Shown: one piece after another, positions 1 through 9,820 of the stretch
Position numbering within the stretch: position 1 is the stretch's first letter
Layout of the letters: each line of letters starts with the position of its first letter
Assembly: GCF_016908935.1 (NCBI RefSeq)
Contig: NZ_JAFBEV010000004.1
Span: 1 to 64,000, forward strand
DNA from: Sporolactobacillus spathodeae
Lineage (GTDB): Bacteria; Bacillota; Bacilli; Bacillales; Sporolactobacillaceae
Length of the DNA stretch: 64,000 nt
Reading direction: 5' to 3'
Program-made: the position numbers and the translations under genes
The notes under the pieces: generated by a model
Seen by the model: the letters and a program-made list of their open reading frames with translations, nothing else
What the model was told of the DNA's origin: nothing
The model's database searches: none

Positions 1-168
1 ATATATCTTGCCTTGATTTATCACTGTTTGATGGTACTCATTCAACAGGAAACAGATACAAAGCACTCACTGCTTAAACTTAACCGATGGTTAAAGGCAT
101 TGCTTTGGCAATCCGGGAAAAAACTGATTCAGCGTATTAAATTTCAAAGGAAGCCAAAGATTACTTAG
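1..168 (+). pseudogene. Possible transposase C-terminal remnant, cut by window edge
   Basis: An open frame runs from the first base to a TAG at 166-168 (55 residues visible). It is rich in Leu, Trp and Lys/Arg, with a hydrophobic helix (IYLALIYHCLMVLIQ) followed by a basic leucine-rich stretch (LLKLNRWLKALLW). That composition resembles the C-terminal helices of IS4/IS5-type DDE transposases. No catalytic residue is in view and the rest lies outside the window, so this is a weak call; it could be the tail of another membrane or basic protein. Confidence 0.3.
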
Positions 169-340
169 AAAAAGGGTCCAGTCGCTGTTGCCCTTGAATT
201 AATTGGATAATATTGTAAATATGGATAGGATCACCTCTTGAGTGGTTATTGAGTTTTTTGATTCAAGAAGGCCAAAACTAATTCTGATTATTCACATATT
301 TAAGACTTTAAATTTTATGCAACGCTAGTAATGCCTGCAC

Positions 341-388
341 AAAAAATGCAGGTCCCTATTCCAGCTTTCCTCACAGGGCCTGCATTTC
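341..388 (-). terminator. Rho-independent terminator of alsS-alsD
   Basis: Read on the minus strand, AATGCAGG pairs with CCTGCATT across a loop of about 30 bases and is followed by a T-run (ATTTTTTG). It lies about 30 bases past the alsD stop. Confidence 0.85.
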
Positions 389-420
389 CTATAATATTAA
401 GCTTATGACATTCGCTACAA

Positions 421-1140
421 TTACCCTTCAGTCACCTTAATTTCTTTTTCCAGATCATCGCGTGAGAGATTTGCCTTTAAAAAGGCTTCAGTCGTCGGTG
501 TGTAAAGGCTTTGATGTGTCTTTTGATCAATCTGCACCGTTCCGTGATCGAGCACATAATTCATAACATGACCGCCGCCTTGACGGTTTTTGTCAATAAA
601 ATGGAAATGGTAGCCGGAAACCGCAATCCCTTGGGCAAACGCCGGTGTCCAGAAACCGACAATAGTTCCTGCCACATTTTTAAAATGGAAAACCGGTTGC
701 GATTTGACCGCCTCTGTCATCGGAACAGGTTTTTCCTGATAAGCTACCGTACGTGTGCTGACTTCTTTAAACACACCATCAATCCGGAATGCATAGAACA
801 AATTGCTGCTCGGTACCAATTTCTGCAATTCTTTTTCAAAAGCAGCTTTATCAAGCGGTTCTTCGAATGTCTTCGATTGTTGCGGTTTAAAATAAGTTAG
901 CGAGCAAAACGGTGTCATATCCGTACTCTGCAGCGGAGTAGCCGTTCCATCACCGCGCAGGCGATAAAATTGATTATCAAAACCAATCATTTCGCCGTCC
1001 AGGTGATCAAAAGTGCCGATGCCGAAATCGCCATGCATCTTGAACTCATCGTAAGACATCGCACCATCATAAACGCCGTCAAGCAGTGATGTCATTGTGG
1101 ATAATTGAAATACTTCACCAAAATCCTTAGCCATCTTCAT
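421..1140 (-). CDS. alsD: Alpha-acetolactate decarboxylase
   Basis: Cytosolic enzyme that decarboxylates (S)-2-acetolactate to (R)-acetoin, the second step of the acetoin overflow pathway. The 239-residue length fits the BudA/AlsD family. The family's zinc-ligand segment is visible near the C-terminus (GYHFHFIDKNRQGGGHV, with the spaced His residues that bind Zn), followed by the conserved VQID segment. An upstream in-frame start exists at 1158, but the ATG at 1140 sits just behind GGAGGGGG and is preferred. The gene lies 32 bases downstream of alsS on the same strand, so the two are almost certainly cotranscribed, with a terminator after alsD. Together they divert pyruvate to a neutral product during acid stress or pyruvate excess. 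Confidence 0.95.
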   Translation of the reverse strand: MKMAKDFGEVFQLSTMTSLLDGVYDGAMSYDEFKMHGDFGIGTFDHLDGEMIGFDNQFYRLRGDGTATPLQSTDMTPFCSLTYFKPQQSKTFEEPLDKAAFEKELQKLVPSSNLFYAFRIDGVFKEVSTRTVAYQEKPVPMTEAVKSQPVFHFKNVAGTIVGFWTPAFAQGIAVSGYHFHFIDKNRQGGGHVMNYVLDHGTVQIDQKTHQSLYTPTTEAFLKANLSRDDLEKEIKVTEG

Positions 1141-1172
1141 TGCCCCCTCCAAGCACAAACACTGAAATAAAC

Positions 1173-2867
1173 TTACATTAACTGATTTGGCAGCAAGCTC
1201 TTGCCGAGTGCGACATTATCGCTGTAGTCAACCGGAACATCAATAACCACAGGTCCGCCTTCGTATTCCAGACCTTCACGCAATACCGCTTCCAGCTGGT
1301 CAGGCGAATTGACGCGCAATCCTTTTGCCCCGAATGCTTCTGCATATTTGACAACATCTATAGCACCGAAGTCGATGCCGGAAGTCCGCTCATATTTCAT
1401 TTGTTGCTGAAAAGCAACCATGTCGTAAGTGCCGTCGCGCCAAACGATATGAACAATCGGAAGTTTGAGTCGAACGGCTGTTTCCAGTTCCATTGCGGAG
1501 AAAAGGAATCCACCGTCTCCAGACATCGAAACAGTTTTTGCATGATGATTAACCAATGATGCGGCCATTCCCCATGGAAGGGCAACGCCAAGGGTCTGCA
1601 TGCCGTTGCTGAACAACAACGTCTTTGGTTCGTAGGAACGGAAATGACGCGCCATCCAAATATAGTGTGAACCAACATCGCAAGCGACCGTTGTGTCATC
1701 GCTGATTAACTGACGCAAGGTATGAATCAGCTGAAGCGGATGAACTTGATTGCCATGCGTTGTTTTCGGCGGTTCATCCCGGGCGTCAAGCCGCTTGCGC
1801 ATTTTATCAAGGAACTGCAGACTGTCTTCAGTGATGGAGAGATTAGAGAGCTTTTCTTGAATTCGCGCAACCGTTGCTGGGATATCGCCAACCAGTTCAA
1901 TTTCCGGCTGATAGTAGTGATCGATGTCTGCGCGAACTTCGTCAAGATGAATAATCGTCCGTTTGCCGTTTTTATTCCAAAATTTTGGATCATATTCAAC
2001 AGAATCATAGCCAATCGTCAGAATGACATCTGCTTTATCGAGCAATAGGTCTCCTGGTTGATTGCGGAACAGACCTATGCGTCCGAAGAAACGTTCTTCC
2101 ATATCGCGAGGAATCAAACCAGCTGCTTGAAACGTCTCAACAACTGGGAAAGATATTTTCCGCAGCAAGGAGCGAACAGCGGCAACGACCGAGAAACGAT
2201 TCGCACGCATACCTGCAAGAATCACCGGCATTTTGGCGTGACTGAGCGCCTCAACTGCTCGGTCAATTGCTTCTTCAGATGCTGTACCTAATTTCGGACT
2301 TTCGAGTGGACCAAGCGCGTTGACTGTCGTCTGATCAACCAAGACGTCCTGAGGAAAGCTTACTACACTTGCACCTGACTGGGTCGATTCTGCCGCCCGG
2401 AACGCATTGGTCATCACTTCCGGAACATTCTTCGGATCAACAACTTCCGCACTGTATTTTGTAATTGGTTGGAATAAAGCGGCATTGTCCATCGATTGAT
2501 GCGTGCGTTTCAGCCGATCCGCACGTGGAACCGCACCGGCTAAGGCAACAACCGGATCATTTTCAACATTTGCTGTGACTATACCGGTTGCCAGGTTCGA
2601 TGCGCCTGGGCCCGATGTGACCAAACAAACACCGGCTTTACAGGTCAAGCGTCCAACTGCCGCCGCCATAAATGCCGCATTCTGTTCATGCCTGCAGACA
2701 ATCAGTTCTGGTCCGCGATCTTTCAACACGTCAAAAACGGCATCAATCTTTGCGCCCGGAATACCAAACACATATTTAACGCCTTGCTTAATCAAACAGT
2801 CAACAACCAATTCGGCACCGGTCGCAAGCTTCTCCTTCGTTGCTTCGTCCTTGCGAATTTCTGCCAT
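1173..2867 (-). CDS. alsS: Catabolic acetolactate synthase
   Basis: ThDP-dependent enzyme that condenses two pyruvate molecules into acetolactate. At 564 residues it has the size and order of the catabolic family: N-terminal PYR domain with the catalytic Glu segment ([12 protein letters not shown]), central FAD-fold-like domain, and C-terminal PP domain with the ThDP motif starting GDGGF. It ends like AlsS and has no anabolic IlvB neighbour: no ilvN regulatory subunit follows, and alsD does. The ATG is preceded by AAAAGGAGTGGGAGTAA. The long leader toward alsR contains a copy of the dispersed repeat, which places part of that element between the promoter zone and the gene. Confidence 0.96.
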   Translation of the reverse strand: MAEIRKDEATKEKLATGAELVVDCLIKQGVKYVFGIPGAKIDAVFDVLKDRGPELIVCRHEQNAAFMAAAVGRLTCKAGVCLVTSGPGASNLATGIVTANVENDPVVALAGAVPRADRLKRTHQSMDNAALFQPITKYSAEVVDPKNVPEVMTNAFRAAESTQSGASVVSFPQDVLVDQTTVNALGPLESPKLGTASEEAIDRAVEALSHAKMPVILAGMRANRFSVVAAVRSLLRKISFPVVETFQAAGLIPRDMEERFFGRIGLFRNQPGDLLLDKADVILTIGYDSVEYDPKFWNKNGKRTIIHLDEVRADIDHYYQPEIELVGDIPATVARIQEKLSNLSITEDSLQFLDKMRKRLDARDEPPKTTHGNQVHPLQLIHTLRQLISDDTTVACDVGSHYIWMARHFRSYEPKTLLFSNGMQTLGVALPWGMAASLVNHHAKTVSMSGDGGFLFSAMELETAVRLKLPIVHIVWRDGTYDMVAFQQQMKYERTSGIDFGAIDVVKYAEAFGAKGLRVNSPDQLEAVLREGLEYEGGPVVIDVPVDYSDNVALGKSLLPNQLM

Positions 2868-2890
2868 TTACTCCCACTCCTTTTTTATTT

Positions 2891-3010
2891 AGAAAAACTT
2901 AGCTTTGCCAATTCCTTTTGTAACAAACACGGTTCGGCTGCTCGCTTGCCGCAGGCGTCTCGCGCGCTACATTGGGTGTACAAAATCTGATACATTCTTA
3001 CTTATCTTTT
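2891..3010 (+). repeat. Dispersed intergenic repeat, copy A
   Basis: Starts AGAAAAACTTAGCTTTGCC, continues through the core GCTCGCTTGCCGCAGGC and ends near TACATTCTTACTTATC. It is a medium-length version without the second arm and lies between the divergent alsS and alsR genes. Confidence 0.8.
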
Positions 3011-3149
3011 CAAAAAGACTCAAGAGTCATTTCTCATGGACAAGTTCTTACGATTTTTCGACTTCTCTGTGACTAAACTCATTGTAACGCATCAAATATA
3101 TATTGTGAAATATATTATTCTTTATCGTGTAATACCTAGTATGTATCAA

Positions 3150-3179
3150 TTGATTTTTGAAAACGTAATCATTTATAAT
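3150..3179 (+). promoter_or_regulatory. Candidate sigma-A promoter of alsR
   Basis: TTGATT at 3150-3155 and TATAAT at 3174-3179, spacer 18, about 33 bases before the alsR ATG. Confidence 0.55.
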
Positions 3180-3212
3180 AGACCTATCATTCTTTCGGAA
3201 GGGCGATTAATT

Positions 3213-4109
3213 ATGGAATTACGCCATCTCACATATTTTATTACGGTTGCAGAAGAACTTCATTTCGGTAGAGCTGCTGCCCGACTGCAAATGACGCAGC
3301 CGCCACTCAGCAAACAAATTCAGCAATTGGAAGATGAAATGGGTGTTGTGCTATTCAAAAGAAACAAACGTCATGTCGAACTGACAACAGCTGGCGAATT
3401 ATTTTTGTCAGAGGCGCGAAAGGTACTGAGTCAGTTGAATCAGGCGATTGATACAGCACAGCGCGCGCAAAGAGGCGAATTTGGTCAACTCGTTATCGGC
3501 TTTGTCGGATCGGCAAGCTATGACATCCTACCTGCTTTTATCCGAGAATACCGCCGGATGTATCCCGATGTCTCTGTTATCCTTCACGAATTGTCGACAC
3601 CTGATCAGATTCTTGCACTGATCGGGCGGCGTATTGACATCGGCTTATTGCATCCGCCAGTCAGCAATTCGCTTATTGAAGCTGAACCTGTAAAAAAAGG
3701 TGTTGCTGCTTTATCACTTCCGAAAAATCATCCACTAGCCAGTAAAAAAGAAATCACAATGGAAGATTTACGCGACCAGTCATTTATCGTCGTTTCCCGG
3801 GAAATATGGCCAGGCCTGTACGATGAATTTCTCTCGTTATTCCAAAATGAGAGCTTTTCTCCGAAAATTGTCCAAGAAGCAACGGAATATCAAATGGTAG
3901 TCGGACTTGTTTCCGCCGGTATCGGCATCGGTGTCGTACCCGCGACAGCGGAAAAACTATTCAACCTAGAAGTTGTCTATCGTGAAATCAGCGAACATCC
4001 GATGCCCGCAGTACTTTCCATGGCTCATTTGAAAAAGAACAATAATCCCGCGATGAAGCAATTCATTCGTCTGTCGCGCCAGATCATCCGCAAACCGGAT
4101 GAAGAATGA
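3213..4109 (+). CDS. alsR: LysR-family regulator of acetoin genes
   Basis: Transcription activator with an N-terminal winged helix-turn-helix (MELRHLTYFITVAEELHFGR, then AAARLQMTQPPLSKQIQQLE, residues about 1-60) and a C-terminal periplasmic-binding-fold effector domain. The 298-residue length is typical for LysR proteins. The open frame extends upstream to 3036, but the ATG at 3213 follows GGAAGGG and starts exactly where LysR proteins start, so it is chosen. Divergent orientation to alsSD matches B. subtilis alsR, which activates alsSD in response to acetate and low pH. Function by analogy; the effector cannot be read from sequence. Confidence 0.9.
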   Translation: MELRHLTYFITVAEELHFGRAAARLQMTQPPLSKQIQQLEDEMGVVLFKRNKRHVELTTAGELFLSEARKVLSQLNQAIDTAQRAQRGEFGQLVIGFVGSASYDILPAFIREYRRMYPDVSVILHELSTPDQILALIGRRIDIGLLHPPVSNSLIEAEPVKKGVAALSLPKNHPLASKKEITMEDLRDQSFIVVSREIWPGLYDEFLSLFQNESFSPKIVQEATEYQMVVGLVSAGIGIGVVPATAEKLFNLEVVYREISEHPMPAVLSMAHLKKNNNPAMKQFIRLSRQIIRKPDEE

Positions 4110-4111
4110 AA

Positions 4112-5296
4112 CTATTCATCTTTAATCAGCGTATCATCCTTGCTTTGCCTCCTCAAGCGAATCAGTCGGATCGCATGCATGATCACTGTTTTTGCCATGG
4201 CATATGAAGGAACAGCGAGAATCATCCCGATTGGTCCAATCCATTTGCCGGCAACAAGCAGCAGAACAATAATCGTCAGTGGATGGATATTCAAGCGTTT
4301 GCCCATCACAAGCGGTGAAATCAAGTGACCGTCTAATTGCTGAACAGTGACGATAATCACCAGGACAAATAGTGCCTTGACCGGAGAATCCATTGAAGCC
4401 ACAATGATCGCTGGCGCGGCACCAAGGATGGGGCCCATGTAGGGAATAATATTCGTCACACCGACAATCAGGCCAAGTAACAGGCTGTATGGCAGACCAA
4501 TTGCAGCAAATCCAATACTTGACGTCGCACCGACAAAGGTCGCGACAATAATCAAGCCATGGATATAGGAAGAGAGTGTTGAACTGAGATCTTGTATAAT
4601 CTCGTTCACTTCATGATGGTAGTGGCGTGGAAAAAAGCGCATGACAGCGCTTGGCAATCGATCACCGTCTTTCAACATATAAAAAAGGATAAATGGAACC
4701 GTAACAACGGTAAGTGTCAGATTTACGATCACACTGAAAAAGCTAGAAAAGCTAGATCCAGCGTGTTTGCTATAGTCATTAAGCATATTAGTCACGTTCT
4801 TTTGAATCTTATCAATCGAGTAATAATCCTGATGAATCAACCATTTAAAGCCCTGTGTATTAGCGAGTTGATCAATTGAATGCCTAATGCCGACAATATA
4901 ATCGGGAAGCTTGCTAAACAAAGATTTCACCTGATGACCAAGCGTCGGTCCAAATGTGACAACGAGCAAGGTAATCAGTCCGATTAAAATCAAATAGATG
5001 ATCGCAATGCTGAGTGCTCGAGGAAGTCTTAGTCGCTCCAACAGACCGACAAAAGGACTGAGTAGGAAAAAGAGAAAACCCGCAACAAGGATCGGAAAAA
5101 AGAAAGTCGTAATCAGTGTGACGACCGGTATAAAGATGAAAGAAATTTTTGTTAGGACAAAAATCAGCAGTGCGAGCCCAAGCAGCTCAATTGTCCAAAA
5201 AATAATCGACCCATGTTTCTTTAACATTCCTCGCAACAGATCCTTTCCGCGACCGCTGATATCATATGAAAACGAAACTGCCCATCTCCCTATCAT
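4112..5296 (-). CDS. AI-2E family transporter (permease)
   Basis: Integral membrane protein of the AI-2E/PerM/YdbI superfamily, with about eight membrane segments: a hydrophobic block at about residues 35-95, a soluble region at about 105-200, then helices to about 375. The family motif region GLIVGVTNIIPYMGPILGA and the closing LISPLVMGKRLNIHPLTII are both present. Members export small molecules or act as ion antiporters; the substrate here is unknown. The ORF starts at 5296 without a clear ribosome site. The ATG at 5227 (MLKKHGSIIFW) has GGAAAGG upstream and may be the true start. It is convergent with alsR, with a gap of two bases. Confidence 0.85.
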   Translation of the reverse strand: MIGRWAVSFSYDISGRGKDLLRGMLKKHGSIIFWTIELLGLALLIFVLTKISFIFIPVVTLITTFFFPILVAGFLFFLLSPFVGLLERLRLPRALSIAIIYLILIGLITLLVVTFGPTLGHQVKSLFSKLPDYIVGIRHSIDQLANTQGFKWLIHQDYYSIDKIQKNVTNMLNDYSKHAGSSFSSFFSVIVNLTLTVVTVPFILFYMLKDGDRLPSAVMRFFPRHYHHEVNEIIQDLSSTLSSYIHGLIIVATFVGATSSIGFAAIGLPYSLLLGLIVGVTNIIPYMGPILGAAPAIIVASMDSPVKALFVLVIIVTVQQLDGHLISPLVMGKRLNIHPLTIIVLLLVAGKWIGPIGMILAVPSYAMAKTVIMHAIRLIRLRRQSKDDTLIKDE

Positions 5297-5629
5297 TATA
5301 GCCTGCGGCTCGTTTTAAAATCCAATCAGAGTCTATTTTTCTGATAGCATTCTTTTCACAGCTTTCTCTCCCACCCATTCGGCTGAAATAAAGGCAATGG
5401 AATTCTTAATCTAGATGACTATTTGCTTTATGGGTTATAATTTATTAACCAGACTTTTCCTTCCCTTTTTTCTTAATGAAATCAGCTGTTGAACCATAAG
5501 ATGTGACAACAACGCTTTTGACACGCACAACGCGTTGCATTGCTGATGCGCCTGCTGTCAGAAAAGGATGGTTAGTCTACGGCTCCCTCTTAGAAGCACT
5601 TATGCCGGAAAGGACGTGGACAGAATATA
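5297..5629. other. Gene-free stretch before cls
   Basis: No coding frame is supported. It contains a short palindromic element ACAACGCGTTGCATT around 5527-5541, which resembles the centre of LacI-family sites but is not linked to a known promoter. The cls ribosome site (AAAGGACG) lies at its end. Confidence 0.5.
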
Positions 5630-7078
5630 ATGACGCTCACTACTATTTTATTGGCTTTTATCCTAGTTAGTAATATTTTGCTTGGCTTCACGATCGTTTT
5701 TCTTGAACGCAAAAGTGTCAGTTCAACGTGGGCGTGGCTCATGATCCTTAATTTCATCCCCATTATCGGCTTCTTGTTTTATCTGTTCTTCGGTCAGAAC
5801 CTCAGTCGCCGAAAAATATTCAAGTGGGATCACGTTGTCCATGAGCGGACAAAAGAGCGGGTTGCCAGTCAAATGCGGGCAATCGCGGAGAAACGTGATC
5901 CGTTTACTCAGCCAGTTCTCCGCGATTACCATGGATTGATTTATATGAATCTCAATAACGATGAGGCACCGCTGGCATTAAACAACAGCTTGGATATCTA
6001 TACAGATGGGGAACACAAATTTCGCCAATTGCTACGCGACATTCACAAGGCTCACCACCATATTCATATTGAATATTATATTTTCCGCAGCGATTTTCTC
6101 GGTCATGAAATTCTTGATGCACTAACCGCAAGAGCACGGGAGGGCATTATCGTCCGTCTCCTCGTTGACGATGAGGGTTCGCGCCAGCTGTCAAAAAAAG
6201 CGGTCCGCGAACTTGTCAACGCTGGAGGAAAATTTCAACGTTTCTTTCCAGGTCATCTGCCGCTGCTCAATATGCGCATTAACTATCGCAATCATCGAAA
6301 ACTCGTGGTTATTGACGGACAAATCGGCTATATCGGCGGTTTCAATGTTGGCGATGAATATCTCGGGCTGAGTACAAAATTCGGTTACTGGCGGGATACG
6401 CATCTACGAATCTGCGGGGAATCGGTAAACAGCATTCAGGCACGTTTCCTACTGGACTGGAATCAGGCTTCAGGCGAAAAGGTGCCGTTTCAAGGCTACT
6501 ATCATCTGAATCAAATGGATCACTACGGCGAAGTCGGTATTCAAATTGTTTCAAGTGGCCCCGATCGACGCTGGGAACAGATTAAAAACGCGATCATTAA
6601 AATGATTCTTTCCGCCAAAGAATGCGTCTATATTCAAACGCCGTACTTGATTCCCGATCAGAGTCTGCTTAACGCGATTTCCGTTGCAGCACTGTCCAAT
6701 GTCGATGTGCGAATTATGATACCCAACAAGCCGGATCACCCATTTGTCTATTGGGCAACCTTCTCCAATATTGGCTTACTGCTCGAAGCGGGTGCGCATG
6801 TATTCCTCTATCAAAATGGCTTCCTGCATGCCAAAACGATTGTTGTCGACAGGCGGCTTGCAACTGTTGGCACATCCAATATCGATTACCGCAGTTTCAG
6901 TCTGAATTTCGAGGTCAATGCGTTTATTTACCATGAAGACACGGCGAGCAATTTGGCAACCATTTTTCTCAGTGACTGCCGGCTGTCGAAAGAATTGGCC
7001 ATCGAGGATTATAACAGACGCTCGTTGATGATCCGTTTCAAGGAATCGGTCTCACGTCTGTTATCGCCGATTTTGTAA
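5630..7078 (+). CDS. cls: Cardiolipin synthase
   Basis: Membrane phospholipase-D superfamily enzyme that joins two phosphatidylglycerol molecules into cardiolipin. The 482-residue protein has two N-terminal transmembrane helices (about 1-60) and two PLD motifs: NHRKLVVIDGQIGYIGGFN near residue 220 and HAKTIVVDRRLATVGTSN near residue 400, each with the HxK(x4)D catalytic set intact. Length and order match bacterial Cls. It stands alone; neighbours on both sides face the other way. Confidence 0.95.
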   Translation: MTLTTILLAFILVSNILLGFTIVFLERKSVSSTWAWLMILNFIPIIGFLFYLFFGQNLSRRKIFKWDHVVHERTKERVASQMRAIAEKRDPFTQPVLRDYHGLIYMNLNNDEAPLALNNSLDIYTDGEHKFRQLLRDIHKAHHHIHIEYYIFRSDFLGHEILDALTARAREGIIVRLLVDDEGSRQLSKKAVRELVNAGGKFQRFFPGHLPLLNMRINYRNHRKLVVIDGQIGYIGGFNVGDEYLGLSTKFGYWRDTHLRICGESVNSIQARFLLDWNQASGEKVPFQGYYHLNQMDHYGEVGIQIVSSGPDRRWEQIKNAIIKMILSAKECVYIQTPYLIPDQSLLNAISVAALSNVDVRIMIPNKPDHPFVYWATFSNIGLLLEAGAHVFLYQNGFLHAKTIVVDRRLATVGTSNIDYRSFSLNFEVNAFIYHEDTASNLATIFLSDCRLSKELAIEDYNRRSLMIRFKESVSRLLSPIL

Positions 7079-7174
7079 GCTTTTCCCACTGGGTCCAGCG
7101 CACTGCGTTATATTTTTCGCCCAAAATCTTATCCATTCTTATCTTTGTACAAACCCTATGCTTTTCTAACATGC

Positions 7175-7213
7175 AAAAAAGCAGTTCGCCCACTCTCCGG
7201 CAAACTGCTTTTT
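7175..7213. terminator. Bidirectional terminator between cls and the thioesterase
   Basis: AAAAAAGCAGTT pairs with AACTGCTTTTT around a loop of about 16 bases; A-run and T-run flank both sides, so it can serve both convergent genes. Confidence 0.85.
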
Positions 7214-7223
7214 CAATCTCATC

Positions 7224-7679
7224 TTAACTATAGGAGACAGATAATCCTTCACTACGTAACTGACGCAGGGCTGGAACGCCATTTGGCCCTTGATGATGTT
7301 GATCGAGAATCGCTTTGATTGAATCCGATAGCGGGACAACCTCTTTCCGGCGATAATCATAACCAATCATCGTTACACGACCACGCGCATGCCAATTCCC
7401 ATTTTCATCCGCGATCGCGTGGTCAATATCGAAACTTGAACGCGAGATGGTACTGACCCAAGTATAAACGGTAACCGTCTCCCCGTAGCTGATTTCATGA
7501 ATATAATCGCAATGCGTCGAAGCCACAATCACATGAAAATCATCAAGGCTTAGGTCAGGTGTGAATAAGCGGAAGATTTCTCGTTTACCTTCTTCAAAAT
7601 AAGTGTGATAAACCGCGTTATTCACATGACCCATTCCGTCACAGTCAACGAAACGGACCGGAATTTTTACTGTAAACAC
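7224..7679 (-). CDS. Acyl-CoA thioesterase, hotdog fold (4HBT type)
   Basis: Cytosolic hotdog-fold thioesterase of the 4-hydroxybenzoyl-CoA thioesterase group. The signature VRFVDCDGMGHVNNAVYHTYFEEGK carries the Asp/His/Asn set typical of YbgC/FadM-like enzymes. The reading frame extends upstream to 7742, but GTG at 7679 follows GGGGGGAGAA at ideal spacing and begins at the family N-terminus (MFTVKIPVRF), giving 151 residues. The acyl substrate is unknown. Confidence 0.85.
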   Translation of the reverse strand: MFTVKIPVRFVDCDGMGHVNNAVYHTYFEEGKREIFRLFTPDLSLDDFHVIVASTHCDYIHEISYGETVTVYTWVSTISRSSFDIDHAIADENGNWHARGRVTMIGYDYRRKEVVPLSDSIKAILDQHHQGPNGVPALRQLRSEGLSVSYS

Positions 7680-7759
7680 AACTTCTCCCCCCAAATCTGT
7701 AAGAATCATTCTGATTAACAGTTTAGCATAGGGAAAAGTCAAAAGGTTAGCGAATTGCT

Positions 7760-8605
7760 CTATTTCGTATGCTGTGCTGACCGGTATTTAGATGGGGAAA
7801 TCCGTTCATATTTTTTAAACATTCTAGTAAAAGACGCATTGTATTCATAGCCAAGCTGGCAGGCAATCGACAAAACACTGAGCCGCGAGTCCTGAAGCAA
7901 TTCTTTTGCCCGGTGTATACGGAGAAAGTGAATGTATTCCAGCGGCGTCATTTTCATTTTTCTTTTGAACCAATCACAATAATAGGAAGGCGTATAATGT
8001 TCCATTTCGGCCAATGCGCGGATATCAATTTTCTCTGTAAAGTGCTTTTGAATATAGAGCAGGGAGGTTGTGACCGTCTGTCTCGCCACTTTATGGAGCA
8101 AATAGTTCATCAAGAGAATGGCTTCTTCCTCGTTATGCGCATCCACTTCACGTATCATCATTTCTTTAATCGGCTGCAGATCGGCATCAAGCTTCCAGAC
8201 AATACCTTCCTGGCTCGTTGTATCCGTTTTAATATACGCCTGTATATAGTCCTGCGGCAGTTGGATGATTAAATTCTCATTCATATCTGAGCACGCTCGA
8301 AACCGGCCATTACGTCCAGTCAAGAGACAAAGATGGGTATGGTTCACGGAGTAAACAGCATTTGCTGTTGTCCATTCACTTTCCCCGGCAATAGGAACCA
8401 GTAAACAAATAGCATCGGAGCCGCTACGGTATAGTTCATCATTAAACGAAGCAAAATAAAAATAAATTTGTTTCAAGTGGATTATCTGCTCCTTATATTC
8501 TGGTTCATTTCTTACATTATTCGGATTAAAGAAACTGTTAAATCGTTTCTGCCAAAGACAAAGCTGAAAGTAGGCATAAATGGAGTATATCAGATCCGTG
8601 AGCAC
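7760..8605 (-). CDS. AraC-family transcription regulator
   Basis: 281-residue protein with a degenerate N-terminal cupin-like sensing half and a C-terminal double helix-turn-helix (about 180-275): IDIRALAEMEHYTPSYYCDW, then LSVLSIACQLGYEYNASFTR and the closing ISPSKYR. The N-terminal effector is unknown. The start (GTG at 8605) has only a weak ribosome site, so the first 20-30 residues are uncertain. It lies divergent to the MIP channel gene and may control it; that is inference from position. Confidence 0.85.
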   Translation of the reverse strand: MLTDLIYSIYAYFQLCLWQKRFNSFFNPNNVRNEPEYKEQIIHLKQIYFYFASFNDELYRSGSDAICLLVPIAGESEWTTANAVYSVNHTHLCLLTGRNGRFRACSDMNENLIIQLPQDYIQAYIKTDTTSQEGIVWKLDADLQPIKEMMIREVDAHNEEEAILLMNYLLHKVARQTVTTSLLYIQKHFTEKIDIRALAEMEHYTPSYYCDWFKRKMKMTPLEYIHFLRIHRAKELLQDSRLSVLSIACQLGYEYNASFTRMFKKYERISPSKYRSAQHTK

Positions 8606-8808
8606 TGCTCTATAAAAATCTTGTTACAAATTACAGTTAGATTGCTGAAATATGTCGAAAACGACGTAAAAAGTCAAAAAATGTGCATTTTGTAAACGTA
8701 TTCTATTAATTTTCGTTAAATCTTATCTACATTTTGGTTAAGAAGATACAGAAGAGAATCGCTATACTCTTTCTGTAAAAGACATTCATCAGGGGGAAGT
8801 TTAAAAAT

Positions 8809-9519
8809 ATGCACCAATTAATCGCGGAGTTTTTGGGAACAGCATTGATGATCATTTTCGGTGTCGGCGTGCACTGTTGCGAGGTTCTGAAAACTTCTAA
8901 GTATCAAGGTTCAGGACACATTTTTGCCATTACAACATGGGGATTCGGCATCACGATTTCTCTATTTATATTTGGGAACGTCAATATCAATCCTGCAATG
9001 GTTGTCGCACAGGCAGTTTTGGGAAATATACCATGGTCTAATGTGATTCCTTTAAGCATCGCAGAGGTGCTTGGCGGTATTTTCGGATCCATCGTTGTTT
9101 TTATTGCCTATTACGACCAATTTAAAGCATCTGCAGATATGGACCGTGTCAAGATTCGCAACATTTTTTCAACAAATCCGAATGTGCGTAATCTGCCACG
9201 AAACTTTTTTGTCGAATTTATCGATACATTTATTTTCATTACGGCCATTCTCGCTATCGCCCAAGTTCACACACCAGGCATTGTTCCGATTACTGTCGGT
9301 CTTCTCGTTTGGGCAATCGGTATGGGTATGGGGGGTCCGACTGGGTTCGCGATGAACCTTGCCCGTGATATGGGCCCGCGTATCGCGCATGCAATCCTGC
9401 CGATTCCCGGAGGCAAAGCAAACAATGACTGGCAGTACGGTATTCTTGTACCGGGTATTGCTCCGTTCTTTGGTGCTGCTTGTGCCGCGCTGTTTGCCCG
9501 TTATTTTCTCGGTATCTAA
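8809..9519 (+). CDS. MIP-family channel (glycerol / lactic acid facilitator type)
   Basis: Aquaglyceroporin with six predicted membrane helices and 236 residues. The first pore loop has canonical NPA (NINPAMV, about residue 62). The second has NLA instead of NPA (FAMNLARDMGPR), while the following Arg-Asp of glycerol channels is kept. The C-terminal IPGGKANNDWQYG and GPRIAHAILP segments match lactic-acid-bacterial GlpF/LarD proteins, which pass glycerol, water and undissociated lactic acid. No glycerol kinase gene is nearby, so a role in lactate or osmotic flux is plausible. The start follows AGGGGGAAG. Confidence 0.88.
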   Translation: MHQLIAEFLGTALMIIFGVGVHCCEVLKTSKYQGSGHIFAITTWGFGITISLFIFGNVNINPAMVVAQAVLGNIPWSNVIPLSIAEVLGGIFGSIVVFIAYYDQFKASADMDRVKIRNIFSTNPNVRNLPRNFFVEFIDTFIFITAILAIAQVHTPGIVPITVGLLVWAIGMGMGGPTGFAMNLARDMGPRIAHAILPIPGGKANNDWQYGILVPGIAPFFGAACAALFARYFLGI

Positions 9520-9575
9520 CCCAGCACACTTCATTCCTTTTAAAATTTTCGACGTATCAAATACATGTATAACGG

Positions 9576-9624
9576 AAAAGGATGCCTCAAAGTCGAAGTC
9601 AATCGGCTTTGAGGCATCCTTTGT
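9576..9624 (+). terminator. Terminator of the MIP channel gene
   Basis: AAGGATGCCTCAAAG pairs perfectly with CTTTGAGGCATCCTT around a loop of about 14 bases, followed by TTGTTG. Confidence 0.85.
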
Positions 9625-9670
9625 TGTACGCGAATACGATTCGTCTTGTCATTCACAAAAATTTGGGCTA

Positions 9671-9820
9671 TTGAGGGACTTGGCTGAAACTAAGTCCTTT
9701 TTTGCAATATCTACGCTTGGGCTACTCGCTTGCCGCGGGCGCCGCGCGTCTTGCGCAGATAAACTGAAATCTGATGCGCGCACTTATCTGACCACCGGCG
9801 CTCGTGCGCGCCTAGTTTAA
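9671..9820 (+). repeat. Dispersed intergenic repeat, copy B
   Basis: Begins with the hairpin-like GACTTGGCTGAAACTAAGTC and T-run, then the core CTCGCTTGCCGCGGGCGCC. The second half (GCGCGCACTTATCTGACCACCGGCGC) differs from other copies. It runs right up to the stop codon of the ABC-F gene on the other strand. Confidence 0.75.

Noticed and set aside
2503-2990. Plus-strand open frames of 129 and 100 residues across alsS
   Set aside because: They are shadows of the alsS coding strand and repeat copy A, with no ribosome site or protein-like composition.
9359-9820. 153-residue plus frame after the MIP gene
   Set aside because: It overlaps the MIP end, crosses the terminator hairpin and ends in repeat copy B; no SD.
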